NCBI RefSeq assembly: GCF_013364155.1
Contig: NZ_CP054916.1
Location: forward strand, 3,840,501-3,904,500
DNA: 64,000 bases
Origin: Streptomyces sp. NA02950
Lineage (GTDB): Bacteria; Actinomycetota; Actinomycetes; Streptomycetales; Streptomycetaceae
Reading direction: 5' to 3'
Shown: one piece after another, positions 9,330 through 16,859 of the stretch
Layout: the number at the start of each line of letters is the position of its first letter
How positions within the stretch are numbered: the first letter of the stretch is position 1
Notes under the pieces: model-generated
Told to the model about the DNA's origin: nothing
Seen by the model: only the letters and a program-made list of their open reading frames with translations
Database searches by the model: none
Translations under genes and position numbers: made by a program

Positions 9330-9457
9330 CACAGCATCGGCTACGGAACCCAGCAAACCGTGTTGGCCCTGTGGAGAGGTCCGGTCCCTACTGACGTAGG
9401 TGCCGCGGGCAAGGCAAACTGGCCCCTGCAACTGGGAGGCAGAGGCAGGGGGAGACC

Positions 9458-12382
9458 ATGGCCGGCGAGAAGGAGCAGGCGCAGGACCAGCCCTTGCGCT
9501 TCACCGTGCTCGGACCGGTACGCGCATGGCGGGGCGAGCAGCAGATCAGTACGGGATCACCGCAGCAGAGAGCGCTTCTTGCCGCTTTGCTGCTACGGGG
9601 CGGGCGCACCGCCACCGCCTCCGAGCTCGTGGACGCTCTGTGGGGTGACGACCCGCCTGACGCGGCCATCGCCGCACTGCGCACCTACGCCTCCCGGCTG
9701 CGCAAGGCGTTCGCGCCGCACTCGGACGTCCTGGTGAGCGAGTCGGGCGGCTACGCGGTGCGAGCAGGGGTGGGGGCCCTGGACACCGAGGTGGCCGAGC
9801 GACTGGCGACGGACGCCGAGAAGGCACGGCACTCCGGTGACCGGCTCCAGGCCCATCAGCTGGTCACCCAGGCGCTGGGCCTGTGGGACGGCGAGTCCCT
9901 GGCCAACCTGCCCGGCCCGTACGCGGAGGCGCAGCGGGCGCGGCTGTCGGAATGGCAGCTGGTACTCACCGAGACCCGGCTCGACCTGGACCTGGAGCTC
10001 GGCCACCACACCGATGTGGTCTCCGAGCTGACGGCCCTCACCGCGGCCCATCCACTGCGGGAGCGGCTGCGCGAGCTCCTGATGCTGGCGCTGTACCGCA
10101 GCGGCCGCCAGGCGGAGGCGCTGGCCGTCTACAACGACACCCGACGGCTGCTCGCCGAGGACTTGGGAGTGGACCCCTGCCCCGAGCTGTCCGAGCTGCA
10201 CCAGCGCATCCTCCAGGCGGACGCCGAACTGGCGGCGCCTCCGGACGGCCGCGCGGTCACCGGTCCCGCTTTCGTCCGGCCCGCCCAACTTCCCGCGACG
10301 GTCGCCGACTTCACGGGGCGGGCGGCCTTCGTCACCGAGCTGAGCGACCAACTCGCCTCCGCTGACGGGCGTGTCATGGCCGTGTCAGCGGTCGCGGGCA
10401 TCGGCGGTGTCGGCAAGACAACACTGGCCGTGCACGTGGCCCATTCCGCCCGGCACCACTTCCCGGACGGCCAGTTGTACGTGGACCTCCAGGGCGCGGG
10501 CCCGGTGCCCGCGGAGCCCGAAGCCGTGCTGGGCGCGTTCCTGCGCGCCCTCGGCCTCCCGGAGTCCGCGATCCCCGACGGCGTCGACGAGCGCTCCGCC
10601 CTCTACCGCTCCACCCTCGACGGCCGCCGTGTCCTCACCCTGCTCGACAACGCCCGCGACGCCGCCCAGGTACGCCCGCTGCTGCCGGGCACCGAGGGCT
10701 GCGCGGCTCTGATCACCAGCCGCACCAGGATGGTGGATCTGGAGAGCGCGCACCTGGTCGACCTCGACGTGATGAGCCCCGACGAGGCCCTGGTGCTGTT
10801 CACCCGCATCGTCGGCAAGGACCGGGTGAGTTCGGAGCGCGAGGCCGCGATGGACGTGGTGGCCGCATGCGGCTTCCTGCCGCTGGCCATCCGGATCGCC
10901 GCCTCCCGGCTGGCCTCGCGCCGCACGTGGACAGTCTCGACGCTGGCGCTGAAGCTCGCCAACGAGCGCCGCCGCCTGGACGAACTGCGGGTGGGCGACC
11001 TGGCCGTACGGGCGACCTTCGAACTCGGCTACGGACAGCTCGAACCCGAACAGGCCCAGGCGTTCCGGCTGCTGGGCCTGGCGGAGGGGCCGGACATCTC
11101 CTTGGCCGCCGCGGCGGTCGCCCTGGATCTGGACGCCTTCGATGCGGAGGAGCTGCTCGAATCGCTCGTCGACACTTCGCTGCTGGAGTCCGCCGCCCCC
11201 GGCCGCTACCGGTACCACGATCTTGTGCGCCTCTACGCGCGTGACTGCGCGGAACGGGACCAGTCGGCGGCCGACCGCGAGGCCGCGCTGTCGCGCCTGC
11301 TGGACTTCTACCTGGCGACAGCGGCACGCGTGCACGCCATGGAGCGGCCGGGCGACCGCCTGGTGGACCACCTGTCCCCCACCGACCACCCGGGGCTGGC
11401 CTTCCCCGATCAGGACGCGGCGCTGGACTGGCTGTTCACCGAGGCCGACTGCCTGCTTGCGTGCGCCCAGCAGGCGGCCCACGGGGAGACCCTGCGCCGG
11501 GCCGCGGATGTGCTGCTGGCAGCCATCGACCTCGCCGAGTCCGGCGCCAACGCCCCGCGCTACGAGGCGCTGGCCCAGGTCATCAGCCATGCCGCGCACG
11601 AGGCCGGCGACACGCGGGCCGAGGGCCGTTCACGGGTGTGCCTGGCCAAGGTGCGCCAGCTGGCCGGGCGACTCGACGAGGCCGACGCGGAGGCGGAGCG
11701 CGCCCTCGAGCTGGGGACCGCCGCGCGGGATTTCGTGATCGTGGGCCGCGCCCGTACCGAGCGCGGCATCCTCGCCCACCTGAGCCGTACCCGCTGGGAC
11801 GACGCCGAGCGCCACTTCCTCCAGGCCATCGAGGCGTACCGGGCGGTGGACGACCGGCCCGGCGAGGCCAGCGCGCTGTGCAACCTGTCCCGCGCGTATG
11901 TGGAGATGGACCGCATCGACAGCGCCATCGAACTGGCCCGGCAGGGCGTCCAGATCTACGAGAGCCAGGGGCGCACCCTGCGCGTGGCCAACGGCAAGTA
12001 CGCGCTGGGGATCGCGCTGACCGGCGCCGGACTCCTCGCACCGGCGCTGGAGCAGCTCAACGAGGCCCGGGAGCTCTTCCGTGAGCACCGCCAGCCGTTG
12101 TGGGAGGGCATGGCCCATCAGCGCCTGGCAGAGGCTCACTTGGCCCTTCCCAGCCCCGCCAAGGCCGCCACACACGCCGAACAGGCCCTGGCACTGCGGG
12201 GGATCGGTGGTGAGTGGCGACGGGCCGTGGTGCTGACGCTGCTCGGCAGGGCCCTGCTGGAGCTCGGACAGGACGGGCGGGCGGAGGCGTGCTGGCGCGA
12301 AGCCCTGTCCATTCACGAGCGGTTGGGCACTCCGGAGGCGGAGGATGTGCGGGGGCTGCTGACACCCGCGGCGACGGTCTGA
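9458..12382 (+). CDS. afsR: AfsR-type pleiotropic regulator (SARP-NB-ARC-TPR)
   Basis: 974-aa transcriptional activator. Residues 10-105 form the OmpR-like winged helix (LRFTVLGPVRAW, LLLRGGRTATASELVDALW), 110-255 the BTAD, then NB-ARC with P-loop GIGGVGKTTLA near residue 313, LLDNARDAAQ, GFLPLAIRIAASRL and the MHD-like YRYHDLVRLYAR, and TPR repeats to the end. Length and domain order match AfsR of Streptomyces, which is phosphorylated by AfsK and activates afsS and secondary metabolism. The afsS-like gene directly downstream and afsK 6 kb away support orthology. ATG at 9458 follows GGGGGAGACC. A tandem, DNA-binding-less copy lies upstream. Confidence 0.9.
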   Translation: MAGEKEQAQDQPLRFTVLGPVRAWRGEQQISTGSPQQRALLAALLLRGGRTATASELVDALWGDDPPDAAIAALRTYASRLRKAFAPHSDVLVSESGGYAVRAGVGALDTEVAERLATDAEKARHSGDRLQAHQLVTQALGLWDGESLANLPGPYAEAQRARLSEWQLVLTETRLDLDLELGHHTDVVSELTALTAAHPLRERLRELLMLALYRSGRQAEALAVYNDTRRLLAEDLGVDPCPELSELHQRILQADAELAAPPDGRAVTGPAFVRPAQLPATVADFTGRAAFVTELSDQLASADGRVMAVSAVAGIGGVGKTTLAVHVAHSARHHFPDGQLYVDLQGAGPVPAEPEAVLGAFLRALGLPESAIPDGVDERSALYRSTLDGRRVLTLLDNARDAAQVRPLLPGTEGCAALITSRTRMVDLESAHLVDLDVMSPDEALVLFTRIVGKDRVSSEREAAMDVVAACGFLPLAIRIAASRLASRRTWTVSTLALKLANERRRLDELRVGDLAVRATFELGYGQLEPEQAQAFRLLGLAEGPDISLAAAAVALDLDAFDAEELLESLVDTSLLESAAPGRYRYHDLVRLYARDCAERDQSAADREAALSRLLDFYLATAARVHAMERPGDRLVDHLSPTDHPGLAFPDQDAALDWLFTEADCLLACAQQAAHGETLRRAADVLLAAIDLAESGANAPRYEALAQVISHAAHEAGDTRAEGRSRVCLAKVRQLAGRLDEADAEAERALELGTAARDFVIVGRARTERGILAHLSRTRWDDAERHFLQAIEAYRAVDDRPGEASALCNLSRAYVEMDRIDSAIELARQGVQIYESQGRTLRVANGKYALGIALTGAGLLAPALEQLNEARELFREHRQPLWEGMAHQRLAEAHLALPSPAKAATHAEQALALRGIGGEWRRAVVLTLLGRALLELGQDGRAEACWREALSIHERLGTPEAEDVRGLLTPAATV

Positions 12383-12398
12383 CGCCGCCCGTCGCCCC

Positions 12399-12439
12399 CG
12401 TTCATCAATCGTTTATCGCGGTCCGGGATTCTCTTTAAC
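12399..12439 (+). promoter_or_regulatory. putative AfsR-type operator and promoter of afsS
   Basis: CGTTCATC at 12399 and CGTTTATC at 12410 form a direct repeat with 11-base periodicity, the spacing used by SARP/OmpR-type activators. A possible -35 (GTTTAT, 12411) overlaps the second unit and TTTAAC at 12434 follows after 17 bases as a possible -10. This mirrors AfsR binding over the -35 of afsS in Streptomyces. Assignment rests on pattern and position only. Confidence 0.6.
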
Positions 12440-12512
12440 GGTCGATCCGTCCCCGCGGGGGGCAGACGGGTCGGTTGTGAGGTCACACCGTAGTGTGGGC
12501 GGCCCTTTGAGG

Positions 12513-12552
12513 TGCCCGTCCGGCGACCCACGGGGGAGTCGCCGGGCGGGCA
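12513..12552 (+). other. strong hairpin in the afsS leader
   Basis: Arms 12513-12527 and 12538-12552 (TGCCCGTCCGGCGAC with GTCGCCGGGCGGGCA) form 15 pairs including one G-U, loop of 10. It lies between the putative promoter and the start of the repeat-protein gene and may act in attenuation, stability or as a start-site structure. Confidence 0.6.
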
Positions 12553-12591
12553 CGACGGGCCCCCGCCGACCAGCATCCGATGGAGTTCACC

Positions 12592-12984
12592 GTGACGAAC
12601 GCAGACAACAAGCCCGAGTCCGATGCCTACCGGCCGCTGGAGGCCGACCCGGCTCCCTCCTCCCTCTCCACCAAGGGTGAGGGGCACACGCCCGCTCCCT
12701 CGCCACTGAGCACCAAGGGCGAGGGCCACACCCCAGCGCCACCTCAGTTGTCGACGCAGGGCGAGGGCCACACCCCGGCGCCGCCGCAGCTGTCGACGCA
12801 GGGCGAGGGCCACACCCCGGCGCCGCCGCAGCTGTCGACGCAGGGCGAGGGCCACACCCCCGCTCCGCCGCAGCTGTCAACGCAGGGCGAGGGCCACACC
12901 CCCGCTCCGCCGCAGCTGTCAACGCAGGGCGAGGGCCACACGCCGCCGGCGCCTGAGGAGAGCGGGGTCCGTCGCAGCTCATGA
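12592..12984 (+). CDS. afsS: AfsS-like repeat protein with seven GEGHTPAP units
   Basis: 130-aa protein directly downstream of afsR on the same strand. After a 24-residue charged leader it consists of seven consecutive 14-residue units of the type LSTQGEGHTPAPPQ, then a short tail ending GVRRSS. AfsS of S. coelicolor is a small protein built of 13-residue T-GDNHMPAP-like repeats and is the key AfsR target, so position, repeat motif and the operator at 12399 all point to an AfsS orthologue, here about twice the usual length. GTG at 12592 is preferred (GGAG 6 bases before); the in-frame ATG at 12580 has no ribosome site. No signal peptide. Repeats 3-7 are almost identical in DNA, so unit number may vary between strains. 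Molecular mechanism of AfsS is unknown. Confidence 0.8.
   Translation: MTNADNKPESDAYRPLEADPAPSSLSTKGEGHTPAPSPLSTKGEGHTPAPPQLSTQGEGHTPAPPQLSTQGEGHTPAPPQLSTQGEGHTPAPPQLSTQGEGHTPAPPQLSTQGEGHTPPAPEESGVRRSS
12664..12957 (+). repeat. seven tandem 42-bp coding repeats
   Basis: In-frame minisatellite inside the afsS-like gene; unit boundaries at 12664, 12706, 12748, 12790, 12832, 12874 and 12916. Units 3-7 differ by a few silent changes, such as TCGACG against TCAACG and CCCGGCG against CCCCGCT. Confidence 0.9.
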
Positions 12985-12994
12985 GGTGACGCAT

Positions 12995-13041
12995 GGAGCC
13001 GATGTCGATGACGTGGAGGGGACGTCATCGGCATCGGCTCC
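12995..13041 (+). terminator. 20-bp stem terminator after afsS
   Basis: Arms 12995-13014 and 13022-13041 pair over 20 bases with a single U-G pair; loop GGAGGGG. It starts 11 bases past the stop codon at 12984. No T-run follows, as is usual in Streptomyces. Confidence 0.75.
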
Positions 13042-13172
13042 TCTATGCCGTGGGCGAGACGCTTTTCGCCAAGCTTCGCCCATTTCAGGCCAGATGACTG
13101 AACCCATCAGCCCATCCATGGCCAATTTGCACTACAAAACTATCCATCACCCCCCGTACCGGAGGAACTGGA

Positions 13173-13364
13173 ATGTCTCGTACCACAAAAGGCATAGCTA
13201 CCTTGGTTATTGCGATTGGCGCCGCGGTCGGCACCGGCCAGTCAACTACCTTCGCGGTCGCGAATGACAGCCACACCCCCGTGATCGTGGCGGACTCGTC
13301 CGCCGACGGCGCGGCCGCGGGCGCACTGGGCGAGGGCCACTCGCCGGCCCCCAGCCCCCGCTGA
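13173..13364 (+). CDS. small exported peptide with one AfsS-like motif
   Basis: 63 aa. Residues 1-31 look like a signal peptide: MSRTTKG, then the hydrophobic run IATLVIAIGAAVG, and TTFAVAND with a likely cut after AVA. The mature part of about 33 residues ends LGEGHSPAPSPR, matching the GEGHTPAP unit of the neighbouring AfsS-like protein. GGAGG lies 8 bases before the ATG. The signal-peptide part uses codons rare in this genome (AAA, ATA, GTT, ATT, TTG, GCT) and the upstream 100 bases are AT-richer than the surroundings. Function unknown: a secreted relative, signal peptide or decoy of AfsS are possibilities. Confidence 0.65.
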   Translation: MSRTTKGIATLVIAIGAAVGTGQSTTFAVANDSHTPVIVADSSADGAAAGALGEGHSPAPSPR

Positions 13365-13381
13365 CGCAACCTCGCGTCCGC

Positions 13382-13476
13382 ACGCTTCCTCTCCCGGCCG
13401 GCTTGACCCTGACACCGATGCCAAGGTCTGCAAAGGGGCTCATCGCGGCGCCGGACGCGCCGGCCGTGAGAGGAGC
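13382..13476. repeat. imperfect inverted repeat between convergent genes
   Basis: GCTTCCTCTCCCGGCCGGC near 13382 and GCCGGCCGTGAGAGGAGC ending near 13476 are imperfect reverse complements flanking about 57 bases. It lies between the small peptide gene and the FadD gene that converge here; terminator or mobile-element remnant are both possible. Confidence 0.35.
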
Positions 13477-13535
13477 CTGACCTGCGGCTGGACGGCTGAG
13501 CGGCACACGGCCGGTCAGCGCCGGGGCGGTCGGCC

Positions 13536-15122
13536 TCAGCGCGCCCGCAGCGCCGTCTTGAGCACCTTTCCGCTGGCGTTGCGCGGCAGGACCGCTACGA
13601 ACTCCACCTGCCGCGGCACCTTGTAGTTCGCCATCTCCCGCCGCGACCAGGCGATCAGATCGTCCGCGGTCAGCGTGGACTCGGGGCGGCGGACGGCGTA
13701 CGCCTTGGCCACTTCGCCCAGTCGTGGGTCCGGGACGCCGACCACGGCCACGTCGGCCACATCCGGGTGGCGGGCGATCAGCCGCTCGATCTCGGCGGGA
13801 TAGGCGTTGAACCCGCCGACGATGAACATGTCCGTGACCCGGTCGGTGATCCGGAGATTGCCCCGGGGGTCCAGCACCCCGATGTCACCGGTGCGCAGCC
13901 AGCCGTCGGGAGTGATCGCCCGGGCGGTGGCCGCCTCGTCCTCGAAGTAGCCGCGCATCACGTGGTAGCCGCGGACCAGGACCTCGCCCCGGGTGCCCGG
14001 CGGCAGCGCGGCGCCGTCCGGCCCCACCACCTTGATCTCGGTGTCCGGGATGGCGCGCCCGGAGGTTCCGGAGACGACCCGCGGCGGATCGCCGCGGCGG
14101 CACATGCTGACCGTGCCGGACGCCTCCGACAGACCGTAGGCGGTCAGCACGGTGGCGATCCGCAGTTCGCCGCGCAGCCGGTCCACCAGTTCCAGCGGGA
14201 CGACGGCGGCGCCGGTGACCACCAGGCGCAGCGCGGACAGGTCGTGGGCGGCGCGCGCCGGATGGTCCAGGAGCGACTGGTGGAGGGTGGGCGGTCCGGG
14301 CAGCACGCTGATGCGCTCGGCCGCGATGTTGGCGAGCGCGGTCTCCACGCTGAACACCGGCTGCGGCACCATCGTGGCGCCGCGCAGCAGACAGGCGATG
14401 ATCCCGGCCTTGTAGCCGAAGGTGTGGAAGAACGGGTTGACGATGAGATAGCGGTCGCCCCGCAGCAGCCCGGTGATCCTGCTCCAGGTGCTGTAGACCC
14501 GCACGGTCTGGGCGTGGGTGATCACCACGCCCTTGGGGTCACCGGTGGTGCCGGAGGTGAAGGTGATGTCGGAGGGGTCGTCGGGACGTACCGCGTCCGC
14601 CCGGGCCCGGACCGCCGGGTCCGGTACGGAGGCACCGGCCGCCAGGAACTCCTTCCAGGTGCGGAAGTCGTCCGGGGCGTCGTCGGCGAGGACGACCACC
14701 TCCCGCAGCCGGGGCAGCCCCGGCAGCGGGCCGGGGCCCGGCCCCTCCCCCGCCGCCCTGCGCAGCGAGGCCACGTAGGAGGTGCCCAGGAAGGTGCCGG
14801 TGATGAACAGATGGGTGGCACGGGTGCGGCGCAGCACGTACGCGGCCTCGGCGCCCTTGAAACGGGTGTTGACCGGGACCAGCACCCCGCCCGCGGTGAC
14901 CGCGCCCAGCGCCGCCACGATCCAGTCCGTGGTGTTGGGCGCCCACACCGCGATCCGGTCGCCCGGTGCCACGCCCGAGGCGAGACAGGCCGCGGCGGCC
15001 CGCTCGATCCGCGCGCCCAGCTCCGCGTAGGAGATCCGGGAGCGGCCCTCGACCACGGCCTCGGTCGGGCCGTACCGCTCGGCCGCCGCCCGCACCAGTG
15101 CCGGGATGGTCTCCTCCGCCAT
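13536..15122 (-). CDS. FadD3-like acyl-CoA ligase
   Basis: 528-aa adenylate-forming enzyme that would activate a carboxylic acid with ATP and CoA. P-loop TFTSGTTGDPKGVV, NPFFHTFGYKAG, the A5 motif TAYGLSEASGTVSM, RTGDIG, and the C-terminal catalytic Lys in NASGKVLKTAL are all present. The pattern resembles FadD3, the ligase for the propionate side chain of steroid ring remnants, but related ligases act on other cyclic acids. ATG at 15122 has GGGAGG upstream. Divergent from the Ltp-DUF35-crotonase operon across the operator at 15175, 52 bases from this start. Confidence 0.87.
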   Translation of the reverse strand: MAEETIPALVRAAAERYGPTEAVVEGRSRISYAELGARIERAAAACLASGVAPGDRIAVWAPNTTDWIVAALGAVTAGGVLVPVNTRFKGAEAAYVLRRTRATHLFITGTFLGTSYVASLRRAAGEGPGPGPLPGLPRLREVVVLADDAPDDFRTWKEFLAAGASVPDPAVRARADAVRPDDPSDITFTSGTTGDPKGVVITHAQTVRVYSTWSRITGLLRGDRYLIVNPFFHTFGYKAGIIACLLRGATMVPQPVFSVETALANIAAERISVLPGPPTLHQSLLDHPARAAHDLSALRLVVTGAAVVPLELVDRLRGELRIATVLTAYGLSEASGTVSMCRRGDPPRVVSGTSGRAIPDTEIKVVGPDGAALPPGTRGEVLVRGYHVMRGYFEDEAATARAITPDGWLRTGDIGVLDPRGNLRITDRVTDMFIVGGFNAYPAEIERLIARHPDVADVAVVGVPDPRLGEVAKAYAVRRPESTLTADDLIAWSRREMANYKVPRQVEFVAVLPRNASGKVLKTALRAR

Positions 15123-15174
15123 GAGCCGCCTCCCGCCGGGGTTCTCCGTCCGAACCGCACTGGCCGACCACTAC

Positions 15175-15189
15175 CTGACTATCCGTCAG
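15175..15189. promoter_or_regulatory. shared operator, copy d (CTGAC TATCC GTCAG)
   Basis: Perfect arms in the divergent region between FadD (start 15122) and Ltp (start 15262); could control both directions. Flank ATTA on the right resembles the flanks of copies a, f, i and j. Confidence 0.8.
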
Positions 15190-15261
15190 ATTAGCGGTAG
15201 CCTTCCCCGCTGTCAGCACCGGTGGCCGCGGGCACCGGGGACCGCGACCACGGAGGTGGCG

Positions 15262-16413
15262 ATGGCGGCGACCCTGAAAGACGCGACGGCGATAGCCGGG
15301 ATCGGCCGGACCGCCTTCGCCAAACGGCTCCCCGAGTCCGAGAAGGCGCTCGCCTGCCGTGCGGTCCTCGCCGCGCTGGACGACGCCGGGATCGCCCCGT
15401 CCGAGGTGGACGCCTTCGCCTCGTACACCATGGAGGAGACCGACGAGGTCGAGGTGGCCAAGGCCATCGGCGCCGGGGACGTGACCTTCTTCGCCAAGGC
15501 CGGTTACGGCGGCGGGGGTTCCTGCGCCACCGTCGCCCATCTCGCCGCCGCCATCGCCACCGGACAGGCCACCGTCGGGGTGGCCTGGCGCTCCCGCAAG
15601 CGCGGCAGCGGACCGCGGCCGTGGACCAGCACCCGCGTTCAGCTGCCCACCCCGGCCCAGTGGACCCGGCCCTACGGACTGCTGCGCCCCGCCGACGAGA
15701 TCGGAATGCTGGCCCGGCGCTATATGCACGAGTACGGCGCCACCCGCGACCACTTCTTCAATGTCGCCCTCGCCTGCCGCAACCGGGCCAACCAGAACCC
15801 GGCCGCGATGATGTACGAACGCCCGCTGACCCGCGAGATGTACATGACCGCGCGCTGGATCAGCGAACCGCTGTGCCTGTTCGACAACTGCCTGGAGACG
15901 GACGGCGCACTGGCCTGTGTGGTGGTCTCCGCCGAGCGGGCGCGCGACTGCCGGCGACGGCCCGTCTACGTCCATTCCGCCGCCCAGGGGCTGCCCGCCC
16001 AACACCACGGGATGGTCAACTACTGGAACGACGACCCGCTCTCCGGACCCTCCTGGACCGCCGCCCGACAGCTGTGGAAATCCGCCGACTTCGGGCCGCA
16101 GGACGTGGACGTGGCCCAGATCTACGACGCCTTCACCGCCCTGATCCCGCTGTCGCTCGAGGGCTACGGCTTCTGCGGGCGGGGCGAGGGGGCCGCGTTC
16201 ACCGAGGGGGGCGCGCTGGAGATCGGCGGACGGCTGCCGCTCAACACCGGCGGGGGCGGGCTCAGCGAGGCCTACGTCCACGGCTTCAACCTCATCACCG
16301 AGGGGGTCAGCCAGCTGCGCGGCACCAGCACCGCACAGGTCCCCGGCGCCACGACCTGCCTGGTCACGGCGGGCGAGGGGGTTCCCACATCCGCCCTGCT
16401 GCTGAGGAGTTGA
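15262..16413 (+). CDS. thiolase-like lipid-transfer protein (Ltp) 1
   Basis: 383-aa thiolase-superfamily protein of the SCP-x/Ltp group. AGYGGGGSCATV near residue 85 carries the Cys position, IYDAFT and GFCGRGEGAAF lie in the second half, and NTGGGGLSEAYVHGFN is the Ltp C-terminal motif. With the DUF35 gene 5 bases downstream it forms the pair known from Ltp2-ChsH2, which acts as an aldolase releasing short acyl-CoA or ketone from a beta-hydroxyacyl-CoA side chain. ATG at 15262 with GGAGGTGGCG upstream; an earlier in-frame ATG lies in the divergent gene. First gene of a three-gene operon. Confidence 0.85.
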   Translation: MAATLKDATAIAGIGRTAFAKRLPESEKALACRAVLAALDDAGIAPSEVDAFASYTMEETDEVEVAKAIGAGDVTFFAKAGYGGGGSCATVAHLAAAIATGQATVGVAWRSRKRGSGPRPWTSTRVQLPTPAQWTRPYGLLRPADEIGMLARRYMHEYGATRDHFFNVALACRNRANQNPAAMMYERPLTREMYMTARWISEPLCLFDNCLETDGALACVVVSAERARDCRRRPVYVHSAAQGLPAQHHGMVNYWNDDPLSGPSWTAARQLWKSADFGPQDVDVAQIYDAFTALIPLSLEGYGFCGRGEGAAFTEGGALEIGGRLPLNTGGGGLSEAYVHGFNLITEGVSQLRGTSTAQVPGATTCLVTAGEGVPTSALLLRS

Positions 16414-16418
16414 CCGAC

Positions 16419-16859
16419 ATGACCGCCGAGTTGCTCCAGCCCGTCCCCGACGAGGACGGCGCGCCCTTCTTCACCTACGCGGCCCGCGGTGAGCTGCGCG
16501 TCCAGAGCTGTGCGCGCTGCGCGGAGCCCCGCTTCCCGCCCCGGCCCTGCTGTCCGTACTGCCAGTCCTTCGAGAGCCTGTGGGCCAGGACCAACGGCCG
16601 TGGCCGGATCTGGTCGTTTGTGCTGCCTCATCCGCCGCTGCTGCCCGGCTATGCCGCCCAGGCCCCCTACAACGTGGTCCTGGTGGAGCTGGCGGAGCGT
16701 CCGCGGATCCGGCTGGTGGGCAATGTCGTCGAGTCCGCCGACGCCCCGCTCGGCTCCGTCGACCCCGGGCGGATCCGGATCGGCGCCCCGGTGAAGGCGG
16801 TCTTCCACCGGGCGGCGGACGGACTCACCGTGCCGCGCTGGCTGCTGGAGCGGCCATGA
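16419..16859 (+). CDS. DUF35 Zn-ribbon/OB-fold acyl-CoA partner protein 1
   Basis: 146 aa. N-terminal zinc ribbon with four Cys (CARCAEPRFPPRPCCPYC, residues about 28-45) followed by an OB fold. Such proteins are obligate partners of Ltp thiolase-like enzymes. GAGGAGT precedes the ATG; its TGA overlaps the ATG of the next gene (ATGA), so translation is coupled. Expected to bind acyl-CoA and shape the active site of the Ltp encoded just upstream. Confidence 0.88.
   Translation: MTAELLQPVPDEDGAPFFTYAARGELRVQSCARCAEPRFPPRPCCPYCQSFESLWARTNGRGRIWSFVLPHPPLLPGYAAQAPYNVVLVELAERPRIRLVGNVVESADAPLGSVDPGRIRIGAPVKAVFHRAADGLTVPRWLLERP

Larger units (their letters stand above)
6690..12382 (+). repeat. tandem duplication of an afsR-like gene with its promoter
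   Basis: Two direct copies: about 6690-9329 and 9385-12382. The products align along NB-ARC and TPR with high similarity, and the roughly 65 bases before each ATG share CTGACGTA, GGCARACTGGC and a G-run plus ACCATGG. Copy 1 has an in-frame loss of about 420 bases early in the gene. Confidence 0.75.

Noticed and set aside
9330..9457. Separate gene between the two AfsR-like genes
   Set aside because: 128 bases that match the duplicated promoter region; no frame with a ribosome site.
12664..12957. CRISPR-like regular repeats
   Set aside because: Units are contiguous, 42 bases, in frame and without spacers; they encode the AfsS-like repeats.
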